Assembly: GCA_025084515.1 (NCBI GenBank)
Contig: JAJAGP010000345.1
Location: 248,001-312,000 of the forward strand
Direction of reading: 5' to 3'
Source of the DNA: Ancistrus triradiatus
Taxonomy: Eukaryota > Chordata > Actinopteri > Siluriformes > Loricariidae
Length of the DNA: 64,000 nucleotides
This document shows, in pieces, positions 31,737 through 42,839 of the stretch. Positions within the stretch are counted from its first letter, which is position 1. Each line of letters begins with the position of its first letter. The position numbers and the translations under genes are program-made. The notes beneath the pieces were generated by a model. The model worked only from the letters and a program-made list of their open reading frames with translations. It was not told where the DNA came from and did not search any database.

Positions 31737-31868
31737 GATTTTTTTTCTCATGTTGTCTCTCATAGTTGAAGTGTACCTATGATGAAAATGACAGACCTCT
31801 CTCATCTTTCTAAGTAGGAGAACTTGCACAATCAGTGGCTGACTAAATACTTTTTTCCCCCCACTGTA
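31737..31868 (+). mobile_element. solo right end of a Passport-like Tc1
   Basis: CTCATAGTTGAAGTGTACCT, TGATGAAAATGACAGACC, AACTTGCACAATCAGTGGCT and the intact tip TTTTTTCCCCCCACTGTA match the right inverted repeat of 9563-10830, and are better preserved here than in that copy. Confidence 0.88.
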
Positions 31869-31869
31869 G

Positions 31870-32879
31870 ATGGTATCACGTTGCTTAGTTGTGGGCATTG
31901 AGATGATATAGGCATGCAGTTTGCCCGATGCTATAAGCTTTTCGTACTTTTTAGCACTGTAAGACTTGCAGCAAAGGCAAACGTGTCTTGGCTACATTTG
32001 CTATAAAGGGTCAAACTGTAAATTTCGTTTTTTGGCTGAACCATTTGTGGTTGGGTGTTTCCATTGAAAGATCACCATTTCCATTCCCGTCAGCTAATTT
32101 TGCTGTCAGACGTCCAGTAATACACAATAGTGTCCCCAAGGATGCCGCTGACCTCTCTGAACCGTGCTCTGCCAGGACTTTGAGAAATTATACGTGGGTA
32201 CAAATTCCATTAATTCAAGCAGTCACGTTTGTCCGAGTTCACATTGTTGTGTGGCGTTTCCCGCAGCATTGTCTCACTAAACAGGCAGATCGTCAGGCAT
32301 AAGCAGCTTCCGTCCTCAGGGGACCAGTGACCCAGAGCACACTTGCAATGTCATGCAAAATGGTTTGTCCTTGACACAGTTTGGAAGTCAGTGCTCATCT
32401 TTGGACTACATTCTTTCAGGGCTTCACATTCAGATGCGCCTCCTCTCCTGACTATTTGTTTTGGGGTGAGTCCAGGAGTCCTCTGTTCCTCTGCTGCGCG
32501 TCACTCCCTGCGGTTACATTACACTTGATTTGTTGTGTTGTCATTAGTAAGGCAGAATTTGAAAAAGTAGATCAGTTGAGGATTAAGGACTTTTGCTCTC
32601 TGTCATTCCTGTCATGCCTTCTGGTTGCCAGGGCAAAACCCTGCAGGAATGACTTCGTGGAAATGTACACAGTTTTTCCACTTACTGTAAATGTAGTCTT
32701 TCAGGCAGGATGTTTGGTGTCTGACATTTGCTTCCTAAGTTTTATACTGGAGCTACGCGACTGACGAACAAGCAATGGGAGTATCACCCCTAAGCTTTTC
32801 CGTAAATACTCGCCAAATGTTCATAGGCTAGCTTCAAGAGAGGGATAAACAAGCAGCCTTTGCCACAGGTCTCTGAGAC
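31870..32879. other. 1 kb without recognised genes
   Basis: Frames at 31988-32302 and 32343-32764 (+) show no family resemblance or plausible splice context. No named repeat. Confidence 0.4.
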
Positions 32880-33770
32880 TGAGTGTGTTTACGTGCACTT
32901 AATAATCTGATAACTGCGGAACATTAGTTTGTCAGTAATCAGATCGACGAGTTTACACGCACTTGAGTAATCAGATAACAGGAAACCACCAGGTTTACAT
33001 GACTCAGATTATAATCAGATTTCTACTTTTCAGAAAGCCAGTAATCTCACAGAAAGATGTGACGTAAACTTCAAAGGTGTTAGTTTCAGGGTTGCCAGAT
33101 CCCACAAGAGAAACAAGCTCAAAATCAGCTAATGGACTCAAAAAAAGGGAGTGTGAGAGAGTAACCACTTATTCATTTAAAATTAATAATAATAAATCAT
33201 TTTTTTACTTTAGAGGTTGAACAAACCAGTCTGCAGGAATATCGGAGAGAGACAGGTTCTGGGAGCAAACACAAATGAACATCTACCCAGGCGTCCCCGG
33301 ATTACGATGGGTATTTTCGCTTTGTGATGGGATTCCAATAATACACATAAATACACATTTAGCAGAAACCATATTCCGAATTTTAAATGTCAAATTAGTT
33401 TATATTGGATTAGTTTATATAACCCCCGGGCAGCAGCGGAACGTAACCCCATCATAAATCGGGGAGCACCTGTACAATAGAAACAAGCCCCAAAACCTGT
33501 AACCAATATTTGTAAGTGATTGTATGGAAAAATAAGCAACTAGCAACTTCTGGGACAGCTCTATCAGTTACGTACATGTGCATGCGCAGACTGAGAAAAC
33601 TGATTGAAATCAGAGTAAGGGCTGAGAAATCCAATAACTGTGATAAATTCCGGCTCTCTTTATCAGATTTCTTAATCTGATTTCTAGACCTTAATCCGAT
33701 CTGGGAAGTCAGAGTACGTTGATTACATGACCACTTGAATAATCAGGTAACTGCAGAAATCCGATTCCTT
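32880..33770. mobile_element. TTTACATGCA MITE copy, interrupted by another MITE
   Basis: It starts TGAGTGTGTTTACGTGCACTTAATAATCTG. It carries the family landmarks GGGTTGCCAGATCCCAC and GCGCAGACTGAGAAAACTGATT, and the far end has GATTACATGACCACTTGAAT and GCAGAAATCCGATT. Elements of the pattern repeat near its left end, suggesting a composite of two copies. A separate MITE lies at 33286-33474. Confidence 0.7.
33286..33474. mobile_element. small MITE (CAGGTGCTCCCCGAT-type ends)
   Basis: The left end CCCAGGCGTCCCCGGATTACGATGGG mirrors the right end CCCCATCATAAATCGGGGAG followed by CACCTGTA. About 190 bp and no coding potential. A related one-ended piece is at 20144. Confidence 0.7.
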
Positions 33771-34202
33771 GTGTAGCTGTGAGATCTTTAGCTGAAGGTG
33801 GGGATAGCTGGTCATCATCAGGACAGAAGCGGGCAGAACTGAAGGTCAGAACTAGGTAGAAGTGGGTGGAGATTGGCATCGATCGTAATGCGCTCAGGAA
33901 CAGATAATCCCTCAGGGACATCTGAGAATGTCAGCAAGGGGCCTTGGCATTAACACCACCTACCTAGAGCAGATGTAGCAAACTGGACACAAACTTTAAT
34001 CATATTAAATACACTGGGGTAATGCTGACAGTTGTTGGTGTGTATGAGACCGTTTGGGGTTTTGTTTGTTATTTTGGCCTCGGTCACTCCTGAAGCTGTA
34101 TGCCAGGTTTTCAATACGCTTTAAAAATGTACCATTTGCGACAAACATGGTATTTTAACGCTATTTGTGCCCTACTTTACAGAACACACATATACAGTAT
34201 AT

Positions 34203-35185
34203 ATGACCTAAAACATCATCAGATTTTCACACAAGTCCTAAAAGTAGATAAAGAGAACCCAGTTAAACAAATGAGACGAAAATATTATACTTGGTCATTT
34301 ATTTATTGAGGAAAATGATCCAAAAGTATGTGAACCTTTGCTTTCAACTCTGCCAGTACATGTGAACAGCTTCAGCTCTGGGATGTTGGTGGGTTTCCTC
34401 ACATTAGCTGCTCGCTTCAGGTCCTTCCACAACATTTCGATGGGATTAAGGTCAGGACTTTGACTTGGCCATTCCAAAACATGAACTTTATTCTTCTTTA
34501 ACCATTCTTTGGTAGAACGGCTTGTGTGCTTAGGGTCGTTGTCTTTCTGCATGACCCACCTTCTCTTGAGGTTCAGTTCATGGACAGATGTCCTGATATT
34601 TTCCTTTAGAATTCTCTGATATCATTCAGAATTCTTTGTTCCATCAATGATGGCAAGCCGTCCTGGCCCAGATGCAGCAAAACAGGCCCAAACCATGATC
34701 CTAGCACCACCATGTTTCACAGATGGGATAAGGTTCTTATGCTGGAATGCAGTGTTTTCCTTTCTCCAAACATAACGCTTTTCTTTTATACCAAAAAGTT
34801 CTATTTTGGTCTCATCCGTCCACAAAACATTCTTCCAATAGCCTTCTGGCTTGTCCACATGATCTTTAGCAAACTGCAGACGAGCAGCAATGTTCGTGCC
34901 ATGATACACTTCCACAAACATGTGAGCAGACTTTGATAGATCCCTGTTCTTTAAATAAAACAGGGTCCCCACTCACACCTGATTATCATCCCATTGATTG
35001 AAAACACCTGACTCTAATTTCACCTTCAAATTCACTGCTTATCCTAGAGGTTCACATACTTTTGCCACTCACTAATATGTAATATTGGATCTTTTTGGTG
35101 TGAAAATATGTTGATGTTTTAGGTCATATTTATGCAGAAATATACAAAATTCTAAAGGGTTCACAAACTTTCAAGCACCACTGTA
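34203..35185 (-). mobile_element. Tc1-like transposon with broken transposase, left tip lost
   Basis: The right end CAAACTTTCAAGCACCACTGTA is intact. The left begins only at GACCTAAAACATCATCAG, so the first about 60 bp of the inverted repeat is missing. CTGATTATCATCCCATTGATTG and GAGGTTCACATACTTTTGCC are family landmarks. It contains the transposase remnant on the minus strand. Confidence 0.87.
34295..34972 (-). pseudogene. Tc1 transposase pseudogene, catalytic part only
   Basis: Two minus-strand frames cover the catalytic core. The first (34972 to 34622) has ARLQFAKDHVDKPEGYW and VLWTDETKIELF (first catalytic Asp), then ENTAFQHKN and MVWACFAASGPG. The second (34552 to 34295) has QKDNDPKHTS (second Asp) and [20 protein letters not shown] (catalytic Glu). 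They are separated by a stop/frameshift zone at 34553-34621. The N-terminal paired-like DNA-binding domain is absent. All three acidic residues survive, but the protein cannot be made as one chain. Confidence 0.9.
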
Positions 35186-35678
35186 CAGACCCCCGCACAC
35201 CATCCTTCAGTGGTGCCTCCTAATGCCAGGGTTTCAGGTGTCCAAGCAACACTTCAGCAGCAGATGGACAAGATCCTTCAGGACGTAAACAGTTCAGCAC
35301 CGTGCTGAGTTATGGCCTCCAAACCCAAGGCTGAAAGTCTCGAGGAAGGTGTTGGGTTACAGCCCGTCTCCAGGGCCGATTCGCTCGCTAATGCACTTGA
35401 ACCCATGACCTAATCAGCCTTGAGCTACAGAAACACATGACAAGCTGAACTAAACTGATATGTCTTGTTTTAACTGCCGGTTCCATTACGATTTCTGTCT
35501 TATTATTTGAATTACTCATTCGGAACATGCAGTGTTATTTGTCAAGGTACCACATGATGCTTGTTGAGCTTGTTGGTTACCAAGATTGACCTAGAGAGAT
35601 ATTTAGGATGGTACTAAGTGCTGAATTACTTGGCGTTGTATTTGGCAACCTGATTTCCCCTACAATATATAACAATTA
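35186..35678. other. no feature recognised
   Basis: Unassigned single-copy-looking sequence. Confidence 0.4.
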
Positions 35679-35907
35679 CACTGCCTGGCCAAAAAAATGT
35701 CACCAACTGGATTTAAGTAAGCAAATAGTTAAATAGTTAAAAAAAAGTGCCTCCCATCGGATAATTACTGCATTGGTGATTATGTTTCTGCTGGCAACAA
35801 GTTCTTTAACCCTAACTGATGCAGTGAGTAGCTTCTCATTTATTAAGCAACCATCTCGAAAGACATCCTGTGGTTGTGGAAAAGGTGTTCATCTGTTTCA
35901 GAAGGGT
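35679..35907 (+). mobile_element. Tc1-like fragment (CACTGCCTGGCCAAAAAAA end) with transposase start region
   Basis: The end TTACACTGCCTGGCCAAAA is followed by the 5' part of a Tc1 coding region: GATGCAGTGAGTAGCTTCTC, then CTCGAAAGACATCCTGTGG, the counterpart of MSKDTSCGRGK at 51487. Here the start ATG is ATC and bases are lost. It stops where the SINE begins. Confidence 0.75.
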
Positions 35908-36050
35908 CAACTTACAATTGATACGGTCTTACTATCCAAGCAATTATGGATTAAGGGCCTTGCTCAAGGAGCCCAACAGTGGCAGAGGTGGGATTTGAAC
36001 CCTGGACCTTCTGGCTCATAGTTTGGTACCTTAACCGATAGGGCACCACG
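35908..36050 (-). mobile_element. tRNA-derived SINE lacking its tail
   Basis: It begins at CAACTTACAATTGATACGG, without the AAATGTAAATG tail, and keeps the head to AGGGCACCACG. Confidence 0.85.
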
Positions 36051-36225
36051 ACCACATTGTTTAGATGTGAAAAATGTTCCATGTTGGTCCAAACTGGTTT
36101 ATGCTGGATATTGCTGGTTTGCTACTGGCCTTGCTGGTAAAACCGGCAAAGCTGTTTGACTTCATTGTTTTACCATTATGCAAAGCACAACATGCTGGTC
36201 TTTGCCATCGTATTTAACAGGATTA
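36051..36225 (+). repeat. GCTGGTTT-rich short repeats
   Basis: CTGGTTTATGCTGG, GCTGGTTTGCTACTGG and CTTGCTGGTAAAACC recur within 100 bases, a common fish low-complexity motif. Confidence 0.5.
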
Positions 36226-36740
36226 GCAGTTTGTTTAGGGTGATGTATTGAGATAGTGGGCTATTTTGGCAATGTGTATTGAGCTAACAGGTTATTTAGC
36301 GATGTTTAATTGAGCCAGTGGGATCTTGTCATGTTTATTTACGAGCGCGCAGTTTGCTTAGCGTGATCTACCGAGCTAGTGGGCTATTTAATAATGTGTA
36401 ATGAGATAACAGGTTGTTTAGCATTGTTTAATTGAGCGCGTTTAATTTATTGTGTTTCTTTTGAGTTAGCAGTTTATTTAGCACGTTGTCCCGAGCTAGT
36501 GAGTTATGTAGCACAGGGCTATTACTCCAGTGGGATATTTATGATGGTATTCTGAGCTAGCAGGTTATCTGCTGTGTGGTATATTGAGCAAGTAGGTGAT
36601 TTATTGAGCTAGCAGGTTATTTAGCATCATATATTAAGCTGTAATATTAAGTTTGGGGTACTTTATATAATTTATTTGAACAACCAGTGGATTATTTATT
36701 GTGCTTATTAGTTAGCTGTTTAGCTTGTATAGAGGTGGGT
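36226..36740 (+). repeat. degenerate 31-bp minisatellite, about 16 units
   Basis: The unit is close to ATTGAGCTAGTGGGTTATTT followed by AGCAATGTGTA. ATTGAG-like anchors lie at 36246, 36277, 36308, 36339, 36369, 36399, 36430, 36460 and 36490, which are 30-31 bp apart. Later units are more diverged. No coding frame persists. Confidence 0.85.
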
Positions 36741-37205
36741 TAAGTCGGTATTTTTGAGCCCGTGTTTTCTATCGTATTGCATTCGGCTAGCACACAATGT
36801 AGCACGGTGCGCTGAGCAACCAGGTTGTTTATTGGTTTTCCCTACTGAGAAATAGCTTTAGCCTAGCACAGTTTACACGCTGGTCCAAGTTACCTTGTGT
36901 CAAGCACCTGACAGGCACTTCTATGTACACACACTTTAGTTTTCACAACTTGACTGAACGCATTTAAATGGTTTACCTCCTCTCTTCTCATCTTTTTGAC
37001 TCGATCTGTACGAGAGTAACTCTTGTGCTAGCTGTAACACACAAACGCTGGGAAGTCGTCTTTGAATTCCCTTGTTTTTAAGACGCTCACTTAAAACTCT
37101 CAGCACCTCCTGCTCTCTGAACTTTGTGGAAAAACAAGCAAGGCTTGGAATCTAGGCCACTGAACTCTGTATGAAGTTTGAGGATCTGTTTCTTTTTTTT
37201 CAAAA
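36741..37205. other. no feature recognised
   Basis: Unassigned sequence with a short T run near 37190. Confidence 0.4.
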
Positions 37206-37297
37206 TGGCCAACAGTGGCAGCGGTGGGATTTGAACCCTGGACCTTTTGGTCCATAGTCCAGTACCTAAACTGCTAGGCAACCACAGTCCCACAGTC
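37206..37297 (-). mobile_element. SINE head fragment
   Basis: GGCAGCGGTGGGATTTGAACC to GCTAGGCAACCACAGTCCC is the promoter half only. The GTCCCACAGTCCC end is locally duplicated. Confidence 0.85.
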
Positions 37298-37418
37298 CCA
37301 AATGTCACAAATGAGCGAAGTTTAGATATCGTTTTGAGGACCAGTCATCCACGTGAGGGCAGAAAGATCTGATCTTTGTCACCTTGTGGGGACATTTTGT
37401 TCCACTTGGAAAGTACCA

Positions 37419-37438
37419 TTTTTTTTTTTTTTTTTTTT
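37419..37438 (+). repeat. poly-T run, 20 bases
   Basis: Uninterrupted T run after AAGTACCA. Confidence 0.97.
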
Positions 37439-39502
37439 ACAAAACCTGCAAATTTTGTTTGAGAAACCAAAAGATCTGCTTTAGTTACTGGCGTTGAGAT
37501 TAGGTTTAGCTGTGTGCCTACATTTCCGGTAATATTATGTCAGTAGTCCTCACAGTGATAGAAAAACTGTTTGCGTTTGTAGTACTTTTCCCTGTTCTCA
37601 GTCAGTCACACACGATGCTACAGCTAGTGTTTCACTGCCTGCACTAGTTAATGTTTCACATAAGCACTTACTTAAAGGTTTTATTTGATTTAACAGGGCT
37701 GTTAGTGTTCATTATGAACTCATTGACTAATCAGCATCTTTCATCAGGGTTAGTGATGAATAGCTGCATTTTAATGTGGAAGAATTGTGTGATCGCACTA
37801 GCTGGTTTTGTCATTCGTGGAAATGGCGTTAATGCTAATGCAAGTTGGTGGAATGTGTGATTCACTAATCTGTGTGTGTGAGAGTGTGTGTTTATGTAAA
37901 GTCTGTTTGTGTCTTCTCACACAACTCTCACTGACAGGAATGAAGCGTCTGCTTAGCACCCTGTATGACTGCAGTGAGCCCAAGTGCGGTCTGAATTTGA
38001 GAACATGCTAGACTGTCTGACTAAGAAAACCCTGACATGCTTAGTTGTGCTACGGATTTTTTGTGATAAACCTAAATGACTTGTTTGGCCAAAATGTTTT
38101 TTCCAAATGAGCAAAGACGATGTTAGACGCAAGTAGGGCGCAGTGCTACTCACCATGCTAGAAATGAGCTAACATAATATAAGCCAAATACAAAGCTGGT
38201 AACATGTCAATGGGAAATGTTTTAAACACAATATTACCACATTCTACTCACCACATCAGCCAAACTCTGGAGCTCTGGTTTGGTGACTGCTGTGCTTGTT
38301 TAGTCATGTAAAGAAGATCTTCCATCAATATCATCAGTGTCTTTCATCATGGATGCTGATTCGTAACTAGTGTGTTTGCCCATGTTGGCTGTAAAATGTT
38401 GCTGTGCCCCATTGATATCACAGCAATAAAAAGTCCATTTTATCCTGGATTGCAGAGCCGATCTACAGGACATGATATCCAAATTCACCACAGTCACTAC
38501 ATTTCCCATAGCAGCAATGTCTAAAACGCTATCTAAATCGAATTAAATATTTCGGTAGCTCGCTGTAGAACTTCAGCTCAAACATTAATGCTTGCTCGTC
38601 AGCCTCTGCCACCATTTCATGACGTCTACGTGCATTCATACATGCGTAGCGGAATGCTATCTGCTGTGTGTTGCGTTTGCAGGATGTTATTGAATTTGCG
38701 CTGATTGCCACCAGTCATGTATCAAAGTTAATGAGCATCCAGAGGAGCCGAGCGCTCAGGGTGGAGCACCGGGCCTGGATTATAGGAAAACTGGACGGAA
38801 AACAGGAAGGAGAACAGGAAGGTAGGGGGGATTTCTAGACAGCAGGATGCTTGAGATGAGCGAATCAACGTTCCAGTTGTGTACATCTTGACACCTTTTA
38901 GAAATATCAAACAGACCCAATACGCACTTGGCGGCGGCGGCTTCGGCGGCATCTGTGCCCCGTGTCCTCGCTAAACTAACGCAAGTCGAACCCTCTGCCC
39001 CCTCCCACTCCCTGTCACATGTGCAAACTCCTGCCACACATCACTTTCACACTTCCACACCTAAACACATTCGTTTCCATTTCCACCGTACCGCTGGCTG
39101 TATTGAAATGAATGGCTTCCTGCCTCTCTCTCTCCCCCTCTCCCTCTTTCTCTCTCGCCCTCTCTCTGTGTTTTCTCTGCATTCGCTTTCAGTACAGGTC
39201 CAGCTGTGCGCGGCTGGCCGTACAGGTCTCTGGCGCTCTTCCCGGCTCCCTCCTCCTTTTTGGGTTTAAATGAAACCAAACACCGGGCAGTGGATGTGTG
39301 TGTGTGTACTGCTCATACACTTAGCGCCTAACAGGTTGATCGTTCCCGATGATGGATGGCAGCCTTCTGTAAGGCCCAGAAACCAGGCCAAGAGGAGGAG
39401 ACTGTCCATATTATAGAAGAGTCAAGTGTCATAATGGTGGAGCAGTTTTCACTAGTCATTCTAAACTGATAAAGCTCCTCTGATGTGCAGTAAAACATAC
39501 AT
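37439..39502. other. 2 kb mostly single-copy; GGC and CT low-complexity patches
   Basis: No gene recognised. 38931-38950 is a GGC-triplet patch within a short CpG-containing stretch. 39121-39180 is CT-rich. The 113-residue frame over 38928-39269 starts at the GGC patch and is not supported by splice signals or similarity. Confidence 0.4.
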
Positions 39503-39755
39503 TACTGTGCAAAAGTCTTAGGCCACCAGTAGATTAGACGTACCATTGTTTTAACAAAGACATTTGGATGCAGTATTAAAAAGAATGAGGAAAAAAACAG
39601 CTTATATGCTCTTTTTTGGAAGGGGAGCAGACAAGAAACCACTTTTTCAGAAGGGAAACAGGGTGAAAAGGCTAAGATATGCTAAAGCTGACAAAGATTG
39701 GAATGTAGAGTATTATGGAGTGATGATAACAACAATGGGTAACGATGGTCTTGAA
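39503..39755 (+). mobile_element. Tc1-like fragment, left end plus transposase scrap
   Basis: TACTGTGCAAAAGTCTTAGG begins it. The frame then encodes KPLFQKGNRVKRLRYAKADKDW, resembling the segment of Tc1 transposases just before the first catalytic Asp. The right half is missing. Confidence 0.78.
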
Positions 39756-39822
39756 TTTCCTCCATTTGTACACAATCTGGCTGACTGTGGATTGGTGGAG
39801 TCCAAACTCTTTAGAGATGGTT
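39756..39822. mobile_element. fragment of the CAGTGGTGCTT-family Tc1 element
   Basis: TTTGTACACAATCTGGCTGA, GTGGATTGGTGGAGTCC and CTCTTTAGAGATGGTTTTGT match 55897-55960 of the element at 55391. Confidence 0.8.
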
Positions 39823-39824
39823 TT

Positions 39825-40311
39825 GTAACCTATTTACATACACTTAATAATCCGATCGTAGTCGGATTTCTGCAGTTATCTGATTTTTCAACTGGTCATG
39901 TAAACACTATACTGCGATCATGAGATCAGATTAAATAATCTGACTAAAAAGAGCTGGATTTTATCTCTGTAATCAGATTCCTCTTAATTTGATTTCCTTC
40001 GGTTTTCTCAGTCGGAAATCGAAACACACGGAATCAAACACGGTTGCCAGGTATGCTTCTTTTAAGAGATTTCACTTCTCTTGCTTTTATTTACGTAGTT
40101 CCTGGTGCGTAATCTCGAGCGGGATCTGGCAACCCTGGCATCAGTCGCAATATCTGCAAAATGGCTTTTTTCCATGACACTTTTGTGGAGATGCCGAAAC
40201 GCAGTTTGTGGTTTCCGTAGCGTTCTTGTGTGAGATAGTTGGCTGGTTGTAAAGCGGACATCCGATTATTGCAAGTTATAGTATTATTAAGTGCGTGTAA
40301 ACGCGCTCATT
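39825..40311. mobile_element. TTTACATGCA MITE, near complete and uninterrupted
   Basis: ATTTACATACACTTAATAATCCG at the left and ATTATTAAGTGCGTGTAAACGCG at the right are the inverted ends. Internal GGTTGCCAGG, GAGCGGGATCTGGCAACC and TAGTTGGCTGGTTGTAAAG are in family order. This copy shows the pre-insertion site for the Harbinger-like insertion at 3080. Confidence 0.82.
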
Positions 40312-41384
40312 GGCAACCAAACCTCCAGCCTTCACCACCTACTTACACCATTGAGTCACCCGGCCATCAGATGCTGTAGTGAATTTAGACAATGAAGAGT
40401 CATGTCGACCCAAATGTGATGCGTGCTGTCTGTCGGCACACTGTTGTGGTCTTGTCATGTTGTCACGTTGCCTCGTGCCAAGATGTCCTTATGAGCATTG
40501 AGTTTCTGCTAAATGATGAAAATGACCAGGATGACTGAAGACCTGCTTTGAAACACACCACTGAAAAACGTTAGCTGAGGTCTTCCAGCTGCATGTGCCG
40601 AAGCGTGTCGCCTTGACTGGCTCTTGGAGGAGGACTGCAGTGTAGACAGATCTGATGACGTCGGACAGTGTTTTGGAACGTGATGTTGGCAGGACGGAGG
40701 AGGCTCGGTGAGGAATCGTACTAAGCTGCTACTCTCTTTCAGAGGGAGCGGTTTGGTTTTAAACTCTCGCCCTTGATCCCTTCCGTCTGTTCCTTCCATC
40801 AAGGAGCTTTCTGGAAGCGCCAGTCAGGTCCCTCTGGATTTGGTCCCTTAGTTCCAGGTTCATTATTGTACTTTGTGTTTATGATGACATCATTTGGTTG
40901 GTCAAAGGGAGCGGAGAGACACTCTTGGACGAACAGTGCGTCCGTTATGTGCTGGTAGATGACGATAAGGTAAGACAATATCAGATCAGAGGGGAGCATA
41001 AGAAGCAACAGGTAAGAGCAGAGCAGAATTCATGATCGTAATTAACATACCAGATGGAAGAGAGAGAAAGAGAAGAGACGATGGAAGGGAAAAGGGATAA
41101 TTACAGATCCAGACGGGTTCTATAAAGCTCAAGGTGTCTCAGTTGTGGTCATTTTCACCTCAATCAAAGCATAACTACACTTTCAGCTGTTTGCCTTCAG
41201 AATCACTTGCGTGTGTAGAGATGGCTCGGGGCTCTTCACTGTGACTGTGCACATGAGTTTTAAAAACCATGATGGTGAAAATTCATTTAAAACATCATTT
41301 TAGACACGGTTTCTACAAAATATACTTAGGAATTTTGGTTGTGTCCCAAACCGTAAGGCTTCCAGAAGATTATGGCTGTCAAGA
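40312..41384. other. 1 kb without recognised genes
   Basis: Single-copy-looking. Overlapping frames near 40509-41008 have no family resemblance. Confidence 0.4.
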
Positions 41385-41640
41385 AAGACTAGGAGTGTGC
41401 GGTATTGACAAAAAATGATATCTTGATATTTTCTGGAATTTTGTCGAACGATAATTAGTCGGTAGTTTGACAGGGTAAGTCTTTAGACCCAAGTAGTCAA
41501 AAGTTGTTTGAACCCACCTTTCGTAACCGCTTGAATTAGGGCTGGGCAATTAATTGAAAATGAATCAAAACCGGCGTTCAGAACCTTTAACCGACGTAAT
41601 CTTGCCCATGTCGAATATTTATTTAAAAATTCTGTTAATA
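41385..41640 (+). repeat. two adjacent hAT-type repeat fragments
   Basis: 41385-41525 matches 14335-14490 (GGTATTGACAAAAAATGATA, TTGTTTGAACCCA). At 41526 it passes into TTAGGGCTGGGCAATTAATTGAAAATG, the start of a common fish non-autonomous hAT repeat. Far ends not seen. Confidence 0.5.
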
Positions 41641-42129
41641 CTTTTCATTTGTTTTTTACACGATATTAAAGGAATTCAAGGAGATGGAAGAAATAACTAA
41701 TGCCATATCCTACTACATTGTGAAGGAGGATTTCATTTGGTCAAAATATGCAATAAATAATCATAAATAGTTCATCTTTGTGTTTCCTTCAGTTATTTTA
41801 AAATCACAACGATATGCACGCCGAGAGAACGCTGACCACCAAGGATTGAGGAGGATGGTGAGGATCTGGCAACCCAGACTCATTTGCTCAGATTCCGCAC
41901 AGGGTGTTTATAGCTGCTAGCAGTTTTTGTTTTACTTTTTTAAATGCCCAGGCCACACCAGAGGGCAGTAACTCTCTCTCTTCTCCGGTTGGCTGGGGAC
42001 GAAGTGCCGCCAAGGACTTTCTTGCTTAGACTCAGGATTCTGGAGTGACTCTGTGTATCAGACTACTGAATGTCGATGTGCATATTTTGCATTATTTTAT
42101 TTGAACTATCACTATACTACATATTTGTT
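41641..42129. other. no gene recognised
   Basis: Contains GAGGATCTGGCAACCCAGAC near 41863, a short echo of the TTTACATGCA MITE interior. Otherwise unassigned. Confidence 0.35.
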
Positions 42130-42290
42130 TAGATAAATTTCCCTCATAACACCTAGGGAGTTTTTCCTTGCCACTGTCGCCCTAGGCTTGCTCAATTTGG
42201 GATTGGCCGTAGGTATTAGAAGATAATCTAAAATTGTAAAGTTGCTTTCAGACAATGCTCCATTGTAAAAAGCGCTATAGAAATAAATCT
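42130..42290 (+). mobile_element. LINE-type 3' tail, sense orientation
   Basis: GAGTTTTTCCTTGCCACTGT, CGCCCTAGGCTTGCTCAATTTGGG, AAAGTTGCTTTCAGACAATG and AAAGCGCTATAGAAATAAATCTGA form the well-known fish L2-like tail. The antisense copies at 44284, 57922 and 63320 are its complement. Confidence 0.8.
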
Positions 42291-42839
42291 GACGACTTTC
42301 ATTACAAAAAATGCCTCAGATTTTATAGCTGAGCGTAGTTACAGTACAAACCTTGCCAGTGACCTATGAGGGCAAAAAACAACATTAGAAATCTAAATAA
42401 ATATATAATTATCTATAAATAAATGATCATTCAATAATCCTAATTGAGGTAAAATGTTCAGAAAAGATGCTGCTTATAATAAACACACATATACTGTCTA
42501 CAGAATTTCATCATAGTCCTTTGAAATAGTATTTTTTTTTTCTTACAGCTTTATTTACACATTTGCTAATAACATTCAAGTAACATTCCAGAAAAATGCC
42601 GTCGAAATAACTACAATGAGAGGGTTGTAAACGTGAGTAACTGATTCACAGAACCACCTTTTGCGTCAATCACATCCATGTTTGGTTATGTCTCTGCCTG
42701 CTCTACAACCAGATTGAGGATATTTTATTTTTATGATTATTCTTCCTTGGTTTAAATTGGGTCAGTTTTGTGATCAGTGCCAATGGACTGCTCTCCACAA
42801 GTCAATCATTAGGTCAGGGCTCTGACTTGGCCCCTCATG
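42291..42839. other. AT-rich; outer part of a Tc1 remnant
   Basis: From about 42570 the non-coding part of the Tc1-like element whose transposase remains at 42840 probably begins (GACTTGGCCCCTCATGTACA follows on). No terminal repeat was identified. Confidence 0.35.

Noticed and set aside
38928..39269. 113-codon frame beginning with an alanine run
   Set aside because: Starts at a non-ATG codon in a GGC patch and passes through a CT tract; no similarity or splice support.
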